DNA of 64,000 nt. Origin: Talpa occidentalis. Taxonomy: Eukaryota; Chordata; Mammalia; Eulipotyphla; Talpidae. The DNA lies in contig NW_023601322.1 in NCBI RefSeq assembly GCF_014898055.3, positions 68,848,740 through 68,912,739 on the forward strand, written 5' to 3'. Shown here piece after piece: positions 13,333 to 26,761 of the stretch. The position numbers were made by a program, and so were the translations under genes. Numbering within the stretch: position 1 is the first letter of the stretch; each line of letters starts with the position of its first letter. Under the pieces are notes generated by a model. That model was not told where the DNA came from. It searched no databases and saw nothing but the letters and a program-made list of their open reading frames with translations.

Positions 13333-14419
13333 CATTGTTTAACTGTTTTCATTAATGTGTCCAATGGATGGTAAAATCTGTATCCAGCAAGTTTTGTGTT
13401 TTTGTGTAACTTTATTTGGAGACAAATATATCATTCACAACCTATTGCCAAGTGCAATAACATGCATTGACCTCCCACTGAAGATGGTAGCCTTCAGTTA
13501 TGTAAGAATTTTTTTTGTTTGTTTGTTTGAGATCCAAAGTGTAAATATAAGCCTAGGAAAACTTGCTGAGAGATGTTACTTGTGGCTCTGGAGAGAAAGT
13601 AGACATCTTAGATTTTCCTGTCCCCTTTTTTCTTTCTTTTCTGAAGACTTTGAAGTTGGCATAGGAAAATGGTAGTATAATCAGTGTATATTTTGTAATG
13701 GAGATGACTCCTCATCAGACTTCAGAAATGGAGGAAAACCACAGGCTGTTTATGAATAAAGTGATTATGAAGAGATTTTCTTTGGTGAACCTTTTGATTT
13801 CAGTCTCTTAAGAAGCTTTTCAGTAGAGTTTAATTTTCCATTAATTCTTCTTGCCACCACCATTATCCTTTTGCCCCTCATTAGTATATTTTCCACTGCA
13901 TCCCTCTCCATCTCTGAATGGGTTATCTGGATTATTTAGGAGGAAGTGTATTCTGTACTTGTTTTATCCACTATTTATGTTTGCATTCAATTATACTCAG
14001 CCTTCCTTTCAATTATAGAGATGGCCCTTGAGCGTTTTTATTTCAGGGAGTAAGTATCTATTGTAACAATTAGCTTTGGAGAGAGGAGAATTACCCATAA
14101 TTCCTGTCCTCAGAAGAGAGGTGGTACTAATGGATCCCTGGTCTCCTATCTGATTCCTCTGGAGAGCCACTGCTCTTGTTTACTCCTTGGCTCAGAGTCT
14201 CTTGAATTAGAACTGGCAGGAGGTACTCAGTGTTGTAAACCAGATTGGAGTCCTCTTGAGGGTCCTCTGCTACAACGCCACAGGATTCCAGTATGTTTTT
14301 GGGTTACCTTTTGTGCCTCTCAAATTTGAGCCCTTTTCTATCCACTATTTATTTGACTGGTCCCTCACAGCACTCTGGGGATGTGCCACTTGTGAAATGA
14401 AACTCTGCTTCTGTGTTGT

Positions 14420-14625
14420 TTAATGTGGTAGTCCCTAGCCATTTGTGACCATTTACATTTAGATTAATTAAAATTAAATAAAATTTAAAAATTAATTACT
14501 TAGTTTCATTAGTCACCTTTCAAGTGCTCAATAACCATGTGTGACCAGGGGCTAATGTAATGGATAGCACAGATGTAGACTATTTCTGTCAATATGGAAT
14601 GTTTTATCAGACAGCACTGGGACAA
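14420..14625. mobile_element. hAT-type MITE (old)
   Basis: Text gtggtagtccctagccattt, an A/T core with attaattaaaattaaataaa, caagtgctcaataaccatgt, and the end cagacagcactgg. This is the pattern of a common ancient mammalian hAT-Charlie nonautonomous element; I do not assign a name. Confidence 0.55.
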
Positions 14626-14703
14626 AAAGTGGATGGCTGATGCTAGTCTACCTTAGTTGATTGCTGATGGGGAAATAGAGCCTCCTCTCCTACACTGTCT
14701 CTT

Positions 14704-15014
14704 TTTTTTTTTTTATAGAGGCATGCTTTATTTATTTGTTTGCTGGTTTGTTTGTTTGTTTTGTTTATACATGCACTGGGTACAGTCAGAAGCACGGGAG
14801 GGTGAGAGAATTCACCAGAGCCAGAGCGGGGAGCAGAGCAGGCAGAAGGACCAAAGTACACTGCTGAGGGGAGCAGCGGGCGGCAGGAGAGGTCTGCGCG
14901 CCATGTGGGACCCTCCTCCGGTGGCCGGGGAGCAGCCGGGGATCGAACCGGCTCCACAGAAGCCGCGGGCAGCTTCTCAACCCAGCGCTCAACAGCTGCG
15001 CCACCGGGGAGGCC
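14704..15014 (-). mobile_element. tRNA-derived SINE, subfamily A with the tatagaggc tail
   Basis: Perfect 17-bp TSD ctcctacactgtctctt at 14687-14703 and 15015-15031, so a recent insertion. The tail carries the unusual tatagaggcatg segment between the poly-T and the TTTG/TTTA repeat. The remainder to 15885 is unassigned. Confidence 0.94.
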
Positions 15015-15901
15015 CTCCTACACTGTCTCTTAAATAGCTGCATGGTGATCATTATTTTGCTGCTGCACTAATTTAAAATTATGAAGTGAAAATTGCAGAC
15101 ATTGCCAGCTTAAAGCCCTGGATCTCAGATTGTCCATTACTTCTTACCCAACATTTTATTTGTGCATTGTATGTTTGCCATGTGGTTGTGGTTTTGCATG
15201 CACTGTGAATAATGAGTTGTTGGCATACAGTTTGTGATGCTAAGCTTCTCAGCAGAGAAACTGTACCTGATCAGATGGCTGCTTCAGTTTGGGTTATGCC
15301 TTCTCTTGCTGCTGTGAATCTCTCCAGCAGAGAAGCACAGAGGAGGCAGATCTGGTGAAATCTGGAGGCTCAGGTGAGAGGATGCTTCTTGAGGACCTGT
15401 ATTGTAAAAATCAAGTCCATAGGGCTCCAGGAGAATTAAGTTGATTCCAGAAGTGAAGATTTTTTTTTTTTTATTCCCTAGAAACCTCAATATAGATTGG
15501 CAGGATTTTTTTTGTCAATTACAATTATATCCACTGTAATTTTTTGTAATTTTTTCAGACAAGGTCAGGTTAGTCAACTATTAGAGACAAGAGAGTGTAT
15601 GGTAAGTAACCAAATATTGTTTGTGTGTACCCAGAAATGTGAATGTGAGATTTTACATATAGCCTCATTGTATAAGTAGCCTTGGGCCCATACAAAATCT
15701 TTCGAAATCCCTGAGCTAGATATGTGTCTACTTGTTCAGTGCTTTCGGGTTTTGGTATGTTAGAGGGAATGAGGACAATGGGAAAAAAACACACATATAC
15801 ACCACTTCTCCCACCCAGCCATCCCTTCCTCCTAATGTGTACTAAATTTTGTGATTTCACCTGCAATAAGCTGAATATTTGACCCAAAAACATGACTTTC
15901 T

Positions 15902-16183
15902 TTTTTTTCAAAAAATTTTTAAAAGATTTATTTATTTATACAAGAACCGGGGTACAGGCCAGATGCATGGGAGGGTGCGAAGATTCACCAGAGACAGAAC
16001 AGGGAACAGAACAGGCAGACTGACGAAATACACTGCTGAGGGGAGCAGCGGGTGAGACAGGAGAGGTCAGCCGTGCCATGTGAGATTCTCACCGGCTGGC
16101 TGGCCGGGACCAAACCCATGCTGCAGAGGCTGCAGACAGCTTCACAGTGCGGCGCTCAACCCTCTGCACCACCAGGGAGGCCC
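15902..16183 (-). mobile_element. tRNA-derived SINE, subfamily B
   Basis: TSD aaaaacatgactttct (15886-15901) and aaagacatgactttct (16184-16199), one mismatch. Confidence 0.92.
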
Positions 16184-16263
16184 AAAGACATGACTTTCTA
16201 ACAGTGCAATTTAACTAGTAGAGTTTTGGGGAGTGAAGGGAGTGGGTACTGGGATTGAAGTGT

Positions 16264-16266
<3 letters not shown>

Positions 16267-16325
<59 letters not shown>
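16267..16325. repeat. (TA)n microsatellite, about 29 units
   Basis: Perfect TA run directly joined to the tail of the next SINE; probably grown from the SINE tail. Confidence 0.95.
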
Positions 16326-16329
<4 letters not shown>

Positions 16330-16580
16330 TTGTGCATACAAGAACTGGGGTAAGGCCAGAGGTTCGGGGGGGGGGGGTTTAGAGGATTCACCAGAGACAG
16401 AGAGGGGAGCAGAATAAGCAGACTGACTGAAATACACTGCTGAGGGGAGCAATAGGTCAGACAGGAGAGTCTCCTTTGCCACATGGGTCGCCTTCTTGGC
16501 CGAGGATCGAACTTGTGCTGCAGTAGCTGCAAGTAGCTTCATAATGCTGAGTCTTGACCCCTTGCACCATCAGGAAGGCC
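16326..16580 (-). mobile_element. tRNA-derived SINE, subfamily B
   Basis: Text gcatacaagaactggggtaa, a G-run (16366-16377), and the head caccatcaggaaggcc. No clean TSD because the tail has become (TA)n. 16581-17280 after it has no recognised feature. Confidence 0.88.
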
Positions 16581-17280
16581 TCTGTTTTCTTTGATTGCTC
16601 TCAAATCCCAGCACATACATGACTGTTCTGGTTCCCCTGCGTAGCACATAACACTACTGCTCTGTCTTTTCAGGATAATTGCAGGTTTATTCAGAGAAAA
16701 GGCTTTGGCAAAAGTTCCCTTGATAATGTGGTCAGGACTCAGTTTCTGGGCTTAAGGGATATGGTGTTAGGAAAAGCTAAGTGAGGTCAATAAATTCCTA
16801 TAGCGAATGAAAAAGGTTGAATCATAATCTAGATGAGAACAGTTTGGATGGAGTTTTGTTGTAGATTGGGACTCTGATCTTTTCCTGGAATTGGGCCTGT
16901 TAGAATTTCAGTTATGAAAGCTGATGAGAGAAACACCAGTCCCACTTGATGACTGTTCTCTCATGTGATAATTTTTTTTCTAAGCCTCAGCATCTCTGTA
17001 GAACACAAAGTGTCCCCTCCATTCCATTGAGCCTGCAATCAGCAGCATTCTCTCTGGGGGTATGCTGTCATACTGGGAATGGTACAGAAATTCAAATTAC
17101 AATCACTGTCTTCGCTACTGTGAACTTTAATCGAAAGTCATGGAAAACATTTAATTGATGCCCATGATCAGATATATAAAGTATCTAAAAGTGAAAAAAT
17201 GAGGACATCTTGGTATCAGATAATAGAAATTTAGGGTAATTGAAATATATGTCATGATTTTACACATCTTATGTTTTGAA

Positions 17281-17385
17281 GTGCAGTCATTCATTGCTTG
17301 ATGGGGATTATGTTCTGAAAAATGCGTTGTTAGGTAATTTTGTTGTTGGGTGAACGTCATACACTTGGAGTATGTTATTCTCCAA
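17281..17385 (-). mobile_element. Tigger1-like terminal fragment
   Basis: gcagtcattcattgcttgat, followed by ggggattatgttctgaaaaa and tgcgttgttaggtaattttg. This resembles the end of Tigger1 (CAGTCATGCGTCGCTTAACG on the inverse strand) as I remember it. 17390-19231 downstream is unassigned. Confidence 0.65.
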
Positions 17386-19240
17386 GCATAGAAGATTAGC
17401 ATAGGAAGGCATCTTGGAATTCAGGAGTGCATCTTGGAAGAGGAACTGGGTCATCCATGACTTCTTTTTACTCCTGTAATTTACTGGCAGTGTGTGCTAC
17501 GTCATCGCAAGGCAATTGGAGTTCTGGGATGACTTGTCATTGCTGTCTGTGGGCAATGGAAATGTGATTATGTGGCATGTGACTATATCGTGGAATGAAA
17601 AAAGGAATTCTGTGGTTGGTTTGTTCGTAAAGGTAGCATATATTTAGTAACATGAAATTGCAGAAAAAATTGGGAAAAACCTGTTTTTAGATTGTGAGGG
17701 AAGGGATGGTTAAAGAGCCAAACTTAGCCCTGAGAGATGAATAACATTTTTATTTCTTGAGGATATTTTATTGCACAGTTTGGGTCACAGTGGTCTTTGG
17801 ATAAGAGTAACCATTAACCATACCACTTGAAGGGAAATTGGTTTCTTAGTCATTGTGCTGGTGAAATAATGGGGTGGATATAAATCTGATCTATTTGACA
17901 TCATGTCCCCAGTTTTTCAAACGTCCACCCACCTGTCACAGACCCTGGGAATAATAATTTACTTTCTTAAACAGAGGTGCACTGAGGTACCAGAGCCCAG
18001 AGAATGATTGTAGGATGGGGTAATGTGCAAATGACTGTATTGGTATCAAGCTTTTGCTGTATGCAAGGTCTATATATTCAGCCATTTTAGTGGCTTTCCA
18101 TGTAATGCATTTGACTTTTAGCTTCTGTTGCTAAAGTAATGGTAACATATTCTGTTTTCCATTTGTTTATTTATGGTCTTGTTTTCTACCCTTGCAAAAC
18201 TTGATATAGGTACAAAGCTTCAGAAATGTACACATACCAGAGTAATAGATAACTCTGATTTGGTTATAAGGCAATAATTTAAGTTGACAGGTTTAGCTGA
18301 TAACATAAAACACAAGAGAGAAATAGGATCAGTTTATAAATGTCAGCAGAACCCCTGAGAGTGAGTTGCTGCCTTGGAGCTGACTCCAATACTGTTGTTT
18401 TGTCTAATATATTATGAAGTGAAATAAACTGATGTCTGTAGAAATCTGGCTGACCAAGATTAAAAGAACTGGACTGTAAATTAACAGCTTCCTTTATGTC
18501 ACTTTAAGCAACTTTCAGAAAGGACTGAATGACAGGACATTAGGGTCCTTGGAAAGATCTGGGGTCTAGCTTCTCTGGAATGACAGGAGGCCAAGCGAAT
18601 GGGTGTGTCTGCTATGGCATGTTCTGTTGGGAATCACAACTTGCCTCTTGTCCATGCCCCGCTATGCCTCTGTCCTGGGAAACGAGAACCTTTAAAGAAA
18701 GAGATTGTGCAGTCTGGATGTCTGAAAACTGGACCGTGTGAAAGGTCAATAATAGGTTCTGCTATTATGACAACATAGTCATCTGAAATGATGATTGTGA
18801 AATATTTTAGTGATTTGTAGAAACTACAATCAATTCAGCATATTGGGGCATTGACACAAGAGAGAGCCATTTCCCTCATGGAAAATAAATATTCCTGTTT
18901 TACCTTTACATTTATTCTACATAAATGCACTAGTGTTTATACAGCATTATCTTATGATCATATTTTATTCCCTGTAATGCGCTCTGTAATTGAGGTCTGC
19001 AGAGGCAGGAGAAGTGGTGGGGATGGCTTGGGGCATCCAAGAGTACTTAGTTTTTAGAGAACTAGTTTAAATTTTGCATGGTCAGTAGGAGTGGGCATAA
19101 AAACTAAGCACACATAACATTTTCATCCCTTTCTGTGGCTACCACACACTTTAAAACTTCTTGAAGCATTGCTTTTAGATTGATGTTTAGATTAGATTGA
19201 TGTTCTTATCTTGAGACATATTATGTGGAAAAGGAAAAAT

Positions 19241-19507
19241 ATTTAATTTTTGTAAAGATTAAATTTATTTATGCATACAAGAACTGGGGTATAGGCCAGA
19301 GGTGCTGGACGGGTGAGAGGATTCACCAGAGACTGAGTGGGGAGCAGAACAGGCAGATTCACTGAAATACACTGCTGAGGGGAGCAGCAGGTGAGACAGG
19401 AGAGGTCTGCTGCGCCATGTGGGTAGCTCCCTGGCCGGGGATCGAACTTATGCTGCAGTGGCTGGCAATAGCTTGATAGCACAGTGTCTTTAACAATAGG
19501 GAGGCCC
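19241..19507 (-). mobile_element. tRNA-derived SINE, subfamily B
   Basis: Contains gaactggggtataggccaga and the head atagggaggccc. Probable short TSD aggaaaaat at 19232-19240 and near 19508-19516. The head end is degraded. Confidence 0.88.
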
Positions 19508-19679
19508 AGGAAAAATGAAATTTAAAGGGGATGGAAATTTTTAAAAAGTCTTGCACTGAGCCCTGTTTAGTTTGGTGAGGGCACGGCCTTTTCAGAGGTT
19601 TCTGTTTATAATGCTGACAAACTGGTTGCGATTTGTGCTTTTTTAGTCATTATGGACATTTAGCATTATCTTAGTCCTT

Positions 19680-20025
19680 TTTGGTTTCTAAAACAAGATT
19701 AGATGGTTTTGGTGGATCACAAACAACAAATTTATTTCTCACAATTCTGGAGACTCTGAAGTCCATGAAGATACCAGAGGGTTTGGTATTTGCTCAGAGT
19801 TCATTTCCTGGTTTATTAGTGGGTCTTCTCACTGTGGCCTGTGTTGGCAGAAGGGATGAGGGAGCTCTCTATTTCCCTTTTATAGGGCTTTAGTCCTTTA
19901 TGAGGGTTCTACTCTTGTGACCTAGTCACCACCTGAAGGTCCCACCTCCAGATGCCATCATATTAGGAATTAGACTTCAATATATGAGTTTTGGGGGAGG
20001 GAGACACAAACATTCAATTCGTAGT
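19680..20025 (+). repeat. Ancient interspersed repeat, unnamed
   Basis: Text caaatttatttctcacaatt, ctggagactctgaagtccat, and cctagtcaccacctgaaggt through ggagacacaaacattcaatt. It has the feel of a widespread old mammalian repeat but I cannot name the family. 20030-20718 is unassigned. Confidence 0.5.
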
Positions 20026-20729
20026 ATAGGAATGCTTAGCTCTGAAGGCAAGAGAGTACAAAGAAAGGCTCTTCCTGTTTTTGAAACTCTAATTTTCTCC
20101 GCTTCCACCTTACCCACCGCTGCCAGTGTGAGTACAGGTCCTCCTGAAGTGTCCGTCGTCTTCTGATCTTTGGCTTCCCTGCTTAAGCCTTGGGGGGCAG
20201 ATTGGCTGATTGGAGAAGGGCTCAAGGATGTTTGAGAATAAACGCACTGAGTTTGAACCCAGCATCTTGCCAGTTTGTGTTGGAGCAAGTCTCCTATTCC
20301 CAGCTTTCTGAACTTCTCTCCTGGAAAGCCATAACCCTAGCAAAGTGCCTGTTAGGTACTTCTTTGCAAATATGCAGTGTAAATTTGATCATGTCTGTTA
20401 CAATGTATCTGCATAATATATGTTGATTATGAATATATGATATTGAATGATTATTTCTCTTTTTTGAATGTGTATGTGTGTTGTAAATATATAATCTAGA
20501 TTCCAGTTACAACTGTGTATTTCAAAAGAGGCCAAATGAAGTCATCCGTTGTAAGAGGCACCAAATGGTTGGTTGCTTTTCAGCTTACTCCCCCTTACCC
20601 TTTTTGTTAAATAGAAGTAAAAGTAATACATGCTTGTTATTAAAAGGTCATAATTACAGAACTGTATGACATGGGAAATAAAATTTCTAAGCTGAGTTTC
20701 TTTATCAAAGATAACATATGAATGTATAT

Positions 20730-21047
20730 ATATATTTTTTTTATAGAGGCATGTTTTATTTATTTGTTTATTTGTTTGTTTGTTTTTGTTTTTTGTTTAT
20801 ACATGCACTGGGTACAGTCAGAAGCGCGGGAGGGTGAGAGAATTCACCAGAGCCAGAGCGGGGAGCAGAGCAGGCAGAAGGACCGAAGTACACTGCTGAG
20901 GGGAGCAGCAGACGGCAGGAGAGGTCTGCGCGCCATGCAGGACCCTCCTCCGGTGGCCAGGGAGCAGCCGGGGATCGAACCGGCGTCGCAGAGGCCATGG
21001 GCAGCTTCGCAACCCAGCGCTCAACCGCTGTGCCACTGGGGAGGCCC
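20730..21047 (-). mobile_element. tRNA-derived SINE, subfamily A with the tatagaggc tail
   Basis: TSD tgaatgtatat at 20719-20729 and 21048-21058. The tail has tatagaggcatg then TTTA/TTTG repeats, and atacatgcactgggtacag. 21060-21764 after it is unassigned. Confidence 0.93.
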
Positions 21048-21764
21048 TGAATGTATATTCTTTATTAAACTATTTTCATTATAAAACTAGAGATACAGAA
21101 AATGAAACAAAAATATATAGCTTCATGAAATATTATAAAGTGATTATTCTTTAATTCCTACTCAAGTCAAGAAATAGAACTTTATCAGGCACCTCAGAAG
21201 TACCTACTATGCCCCATCCCAACTACATCTCCCTCCCACCAAGTGTAACTGTTACCCTGACTTTGACATTAATGGAATCTTTGCATTTTAAAATTGTATA
21301 TTATTCAAATGTGTATCCCATATTCTTTAGTGTTTCCTATTTCAAAAATTCTAAGTTTCTTAGAATCTATTTTATTTCCTCATCTCTTTCCATATAATTT
21401 GTCTGTTGAAAAACTCAGACCATTTTCCAGATTAAAGCTTGGTGATTTCATACTCATGATGTATTCCGCAGGTTCCTAAGACCTCAGTGTTTATTATAGA
21501 TTGTCAGCTCAAACTGAGGCTCAATTGGGTGCAGGTTCTAACCTTATGGCTAGACTATAAATAGTTTTGTGTTTGGTTTTAAATTAAGAAGTATGTAATA
21601 TCTGATTGCCTGTTTTATGAGGTTACAAGACAGTGATAGTCAAATCTATCACATCCTTTTTATCTGTTAGCTAAATTATTTTTACAAAGAGTCGTTTCCG
21701 CTTACGTGTTGTTTGGTTACTTAGTGGTACAGATCATTAAAAAAAAAAAGACTGGATAGAGTCT

Positions 21765-22730
21765 TGTTTTTTTATTATTTTCTTTATTTTTTTAATGAAG
21801 TACCATTATTTTACATCTTTGTTGATTTTTTTGACAGTATGGCATTTCCCCACTTTCAGGTGTGGCCACCATTGCTCTCCCACCACACCAAAGCACCATA
21901 GTCCATTGTGTGCACCCTCTACCTCTCCCAGTTTCCACCCCTCCATATCCCCTTACTCTTCATCCCACCCTCCTGGATGCCTCAGATCTGCAGTCAGCTT
22001 TCAAGGGTTGCTTTTAAAGTTTGTCTTTGTCTCACCCTTTGTTTGGTTTCTCTATATTCTACATATAAGTGAAACCATACAGTAGTCACCTTTCTCCTTC
22101 TGGCTTGTCTTGATTAGCTAATCCCTTCCAGCTCCATCAATATTGCTACAAATGGCATGAGTCTATCTTCTTTGATCTCTGAGTAATATTCCATCTTCTT
22201 GATCCATTCATCTGTTTTGGGACATTTACATTGTTTCATATCTTGGCTATTGTAAATATTGCTACAGTAAATGTAGGAGTGCTGGTTTCCTTTTGAGTCA
22301 GTTGTTTTTGTATTCTTTGGGTAGATTCCTAGGAGTGGCATTGCTTGGTCATATAGCAGATCCATTTTTAGTCCTTTGAGAAATCTCCACAGTGCTTCCA
22401 AGGCTGGACCAGTCTTCAGTGGACCAGTCTTCAGTAGGGCTGGACCAACCCTACAGTGTCCGAGGGTTCCTTTATTTCCATACCTGCATCAGCATTTGTT
22501 TCCGTTTTTTTTTTTTTTTTTTTTTTTTTTAATTAGCTATCCTCAAAAGGTGTGTGGTGGTATCTCATTTTGATTTGCATTTTTCTGATGATTAGTGATG
22601 ATGAACATTTTTTCATGTGCCTATTGGCTATCTGCATGTCTTCTTTGGAGAAGTGCCTATTTAGCTTTTCTGCCCATTTTTTGATTGGGTTGTTTCGTTC
22701 TTATTTCTTATTTTCAAGATAATGAGTTGC
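21765..22730 (-). mobile_element. Old 5'-truncated LINE-1
   Basis: Antisense ORF2 C-terminus and 3'UTR, equivalent to the same region of the younger L1 at 44483-50219 but clearly diverged. Phrases include cccttccagctccatcaata, attgctacaaatggcatgag, and gagtaatattccatcttctt. It is broken by stops and frameshifts, a T-tract at 22507-22531 and a 15-bp tandem duplication at 22406-22435. Confidence 0.88.
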
Positions 22731-23498
22731 TTGCCAGTCATCCTTTTAAGGTGGAAAAGAAATTAAAATATTCTTCCTTTTGTGAACTCCTGGATTCAAG
22801 CATATTTGGTAGGTTTTAATCCATTGCAATTATTGCTTTTACTGAAACAGAAAAATTGTCCCACTTTTGATCAGTTTTAAGTTTCCAAGTAAGCTCATTT
22901 GCTGTTACTCTAGTATAATTATTGACAACTTTCTTGTTATCTGGTGTGACAAGATATTTCTAGGGTAATCTTGCTTATTTCCTGCTCAGGACTAGACTCA
23001 GCTGTTACTTTAGGAGGCCCTTATTTTTTGTGATAAGAAATGATAAGACTGCATTCTGGCCATTAGGGTTGCTCATTGCTTCTGTTTTGATCATTGTTTC
23101 TAGGTCTTTACTGCTGACAAGTGCTGGGAAATATATGTGATAACGTACCTCGGGCTTTAAAATGGCTGCTCATATTCAGGATTTTTATATCCTGTGTCCT
23201 TTTTATTCTGTCTATTTCTCATTTCTTTTGCACTAATAACCCTGGTTCTAGGACAGAGGGGAGTATACAATTAGGATATCTAATAATTACTCATTTTCTC
23301 TGTGTCATATAACAGTTTGAGGATGGTAAAGCTACTACCCCTGGTACCTCTACTACTGAAAACTATATGTGTTTGTTACCCAAGTTCTTAAATAGCTATG
23401 TCTAAATTGTCGGATCTTATAGCCATTATATACTTTTTCCTTTTTAATCATCATTTAGTTTTATAGTCTATAAATAACTATATATTTGATCAGTTCTT

Positions 23499-23765
23499 TT
23501 TTTTTTTTTAAAGATTTATTTATTTATACAAGCACAGGGTACAGTCAGAAACACGGGAGGGTGAGAGAATTCACCAGAGCCAGAGCAGGGAGCAGAACAG
23601 GCAGAGTGACAAAATACACTGCTGAGGGGAGCAGCGGGCACAGCAGGAGAGGTCTATCATGCTGTGTGGGGCCCTCCCCGAGGGCCAGGGATCGAACTGG
23701 CGCTGCAGAGGCTGCGGGCAGCTTCGCAACCCAGTGCTCAACCGCTGTGCCACCAGGGGAGGCCC
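23499..23765 (-). mobile_element. tRNA-derived SINE, subfamily A
   Basis: Perfect 19-bp TSD atatatttgatcagttctt at 23480-23498 and 23766-23784. This is among the youngest insertions here. Confidence 0.95.
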
Positions 23766-23789
23766 ATATATTTGATCAGTTCTTAATGA

Positions 23790-24560
23790 TGCTGTCTTTA
23801 GTTTTTTTTTTGTCTGAAATCTATTTTCTAGGAGATTCTCCAGGAGGGGCTCGTTGAAACAATAGTCTCCGAGTTCTTATGTGTTGATAAGTTTGTCTGT
23901 GGTCTTTATACCCAAAAGTCACTTTCGCAGATATAAAATCCTTGCCTCCTGTTTGCTTTGAGGATCTTAAATATTTATCTTCTGGCAGTAGGCTTTGCTG
24001 TCAAAAACACTGTTGACAATCTATTTTTCTTTATAACTCATTTGCTATTTTCCCTTTAGTGCCCAAATGATCTTTTCCCTTAAGAGTCAATAGTTTTTAT
24101 AGTATATACATCATTATTGGATATTTTGGTCAATATTAATGGGTATACAGTATGTTTTTTCTGTATATATAATTTTTTTTTTAATTTTAGGAAACTTATA
24201 GTTTTGGCATTTGTTCTTTTTCCCTTGTTTGGGCTTTCCTATTTATCTAATGTTGGTTTGTCGTCATTCTTCATTGTTCAGCAGTTTCTGAGAAATGTTT
24301 CATTATTATTTCCTTTAGGTTTTTCATATTTTCCTCCTTTCATCATCTCTTTTCTTAAGACTTTTTCTATTGTGGTTATTTGTTCTTTTAGTTCTTATTC
24401 TTCCTTGAGTTCTGATGCTTCATTTCTTATTTTTGTTTTTTAATATCTTATATCATTAAAAAATGTTTTTTCTCATTTTGAAATAGGAAATTACAGTTAT
24501 TCTCTGTGGTCATGTCTTCCTGGCTTGCTTTCATTATCTGTGGGACTGTTCTTCTTAATT
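23790..24560 (-). repeat. T-rich old LINE-like sequence (possibly HAL1)
   Basis: The T-rich strand with repeated ttctttta/tcttcctt phrases looks like antisense old LINE ORF1/HAL1 sequence. No diagnostic motif was found. 24560-25330 is unassigned apart from a 29-bp tandem duplication (24991-25043). Confidence 0.35.
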
Positions 24561-25369
24561 CTTTTTTTTCTTAAAATAATTTTATTTTATAGGATTGACT
24601 TCAGTACTTTTGTTGATTATTTTCATGTGAAATTAGATTTCTTGAACTTGCAGAAAGAAGCATGGCTTTAATTACCTTTTCTAAATTCATAGCGCACTCC
24701 CTCTTTTGTTCTCATGCAGTATTAAAAAACATGGCAGTCTGCTTTATATGGTTTCCTGGCTCTGTTTTCTTCTCCCACTTTTATTTGGACCTTCTCCTTC
24801 CTATGTTTTTGTTCCAGGTCTGTTCAGTTTTGGTCCTACTTCCAGATGAGTCTTCTCACTGGGGAGTCTTGTCCTGACAGGGAACACTGGTTGATCATTT
24901 TGAGAGTGTGGTGGGTATGGAAGTGGACTCCTCTAGCCCTTTGAGAACTTAACCACAGGTCTCTTACACTTGACCACTGTTGGACTGTGGAAAGCTTCCT
25001 TCTAGGTTCAACTGGAAGGAAAGCTTCCTTCTAGGTTCAACTGCTATTCTTCCATTTGTAACTGTGTTTTTAGTGAATACATGTTGCCTACTTTGGGATT
25101 TTACTTTCTCAAGTCTGTCAGACACCTTGTTGCTTCCTGTGTCCTCCAGCATAAAGACTGATACTTTGTAGATAACGTCATTTACTTAGCTTGTTTTCAC
25201 CTGCTTATGTTTAGGGATCCATAGATACCTTTTCTTATTTTTGATATAAATGTTGCATAAGGTTTTGGTTTTACTATCTAATCACTTAGTCTTTTTTGAG
25301 TGGGTAGGGATTTAGATAGATTAAAAACTATGCTTCTGCCACATTAACATATATGCTCTTTAAAAAAGA

Positions 25370-25680
25370 GATGAAATCATATGTTTGCCACTTGTTCTTT
25401 TTGCTTAGTCTTGATCATATTTTTATATCAGTATAAATCTCCTTTATTGAAGACTGTATTCCATGAAGGGATTTGCTGTATTATGCACAGATACCCTACT
25501 GATGGACACTTATATTGTTTCTCATTGTTTACAGTTATTAAAATGTTGTAGTAAACGTTCTGTGTATCTCTGTGAATGTCTCTGTTGGATAAATTCCTAG
25601 AAGTGGAATCTGCTAGGTCAAATGGAATGAACAGTTACAGTTTCAGTAGGTGTTACCAGGTGCCCATAAGCATTGCACTA
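25370..25680 (-). repeat. Ancient L1 3' fragment
   Basis: Antisense ORF2 end in old L1 style: actgatggacacttatattg, tctgttggataaattcctag, aagtggaatctgctaggtca. 25740-26483 after it is unassigned. Confidence 0.65.
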
Positions 25681-26495
25681 ATTTATTTCCTTATCTACAA
25701 TGTAATTTGCATGCCTGCAGCTGTGCGGTTGTGCCATTATTGGCCTTAAGGCTCTCCAAGGTATGCATGTTTAGATGTGTGTTTGAAGAGTGATTTACAG
25801 GCCACTCTAAGAAACTGGTAAAAGCTATGAACCTTCTCAGAACAATGTAATTGTATACTTAAATATTTCACATATAATTTCAGAATCGTTACCAGTTGGT
25901 CTCAATTGACATTGTTTTTGTTTTTGCCTCCCAACCACCATGTCTCTGTTAGTTATGCTTGGCGGATTTAGGAACACTTGAAAGTTTAATAAAGAGCAGT
26001 TGTGGAGGTATGAGCAGTAATTCATCCACCAATGCTAGTGATCAAAGATGGTAATACTCTGAGGTCCTCAGTGAAGTTTGATGTGTGTGGTTGCTATCAG
26101 TTAAAAATTAAACTGCTCTTCTCTCCCTTTCTGTTTTGATGTCTTGCTCTCTGTTTTCTGTCTGTGTAATTCTTAAGTCTTTGTACCACTCTCTCTTTTT
26201 CCTTGTGGGATAGTGGGTGATACTGTAGAATTAAAACACATTAAAAATATGTATTGCATTTATTAAGTTTTATTTTCCCCTGATCCCTAGTTAAAGACTG
26301 TCTTTGCAACAATACATCCTTCTGCCCCACATTTCAGAAAGAGGTAAATGTTTGCTTTTCTTCCTGTAAAGCTCACTTATCTTTGTTTTGGAATGTACAC
26401 ACAGTGGACAATTACTGTATACCAAACACTCTGTTTAGCAATATAAGGAATGTAAAGCTATCTTGACTTAAAGAGGAACGTAACCTATTGGGGAA

Positions 26496-26761
26496 TTTTT
26501 TTTTTAAAGATTTATTTATTTATTTACATAAGCACTGGGCACAGTCAGAAGCGCAGGATGGTGAGAGAATTCACCAGAGCCAGAGCAGGGAGCAGAACAG
26601 GCAGAAGGACCGAAGTACACTGCTAAGGGGAGCAGTGGGCGGCAGGAGAGGTCTGCGCGCCATGTGGGACCCTCCTCTGGTGACTGGGGATTGAACCAGC
26701 GCTGCAGAGGCTGCGGGCAGCTTCGCAACCCAGTGCTCAACCGCTGTGCCACCGGGGAGGC
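26496..26761 (-). mobile_element. tRNA-derived SINE, subfamily A
   Basis: TSD cctattggggaa at 26484-26495 and 26762-26773. 26774-27329 is unassigned. Confidence 0.93.

Noticed and set aside
14657..15037. Open frames over SINE copies (also near 20722, 23486, 29684, 57029)
   Set aside because: Same SINE consensus read in different frames; CpG-rich SINEs have few stops and produce false ORFs.
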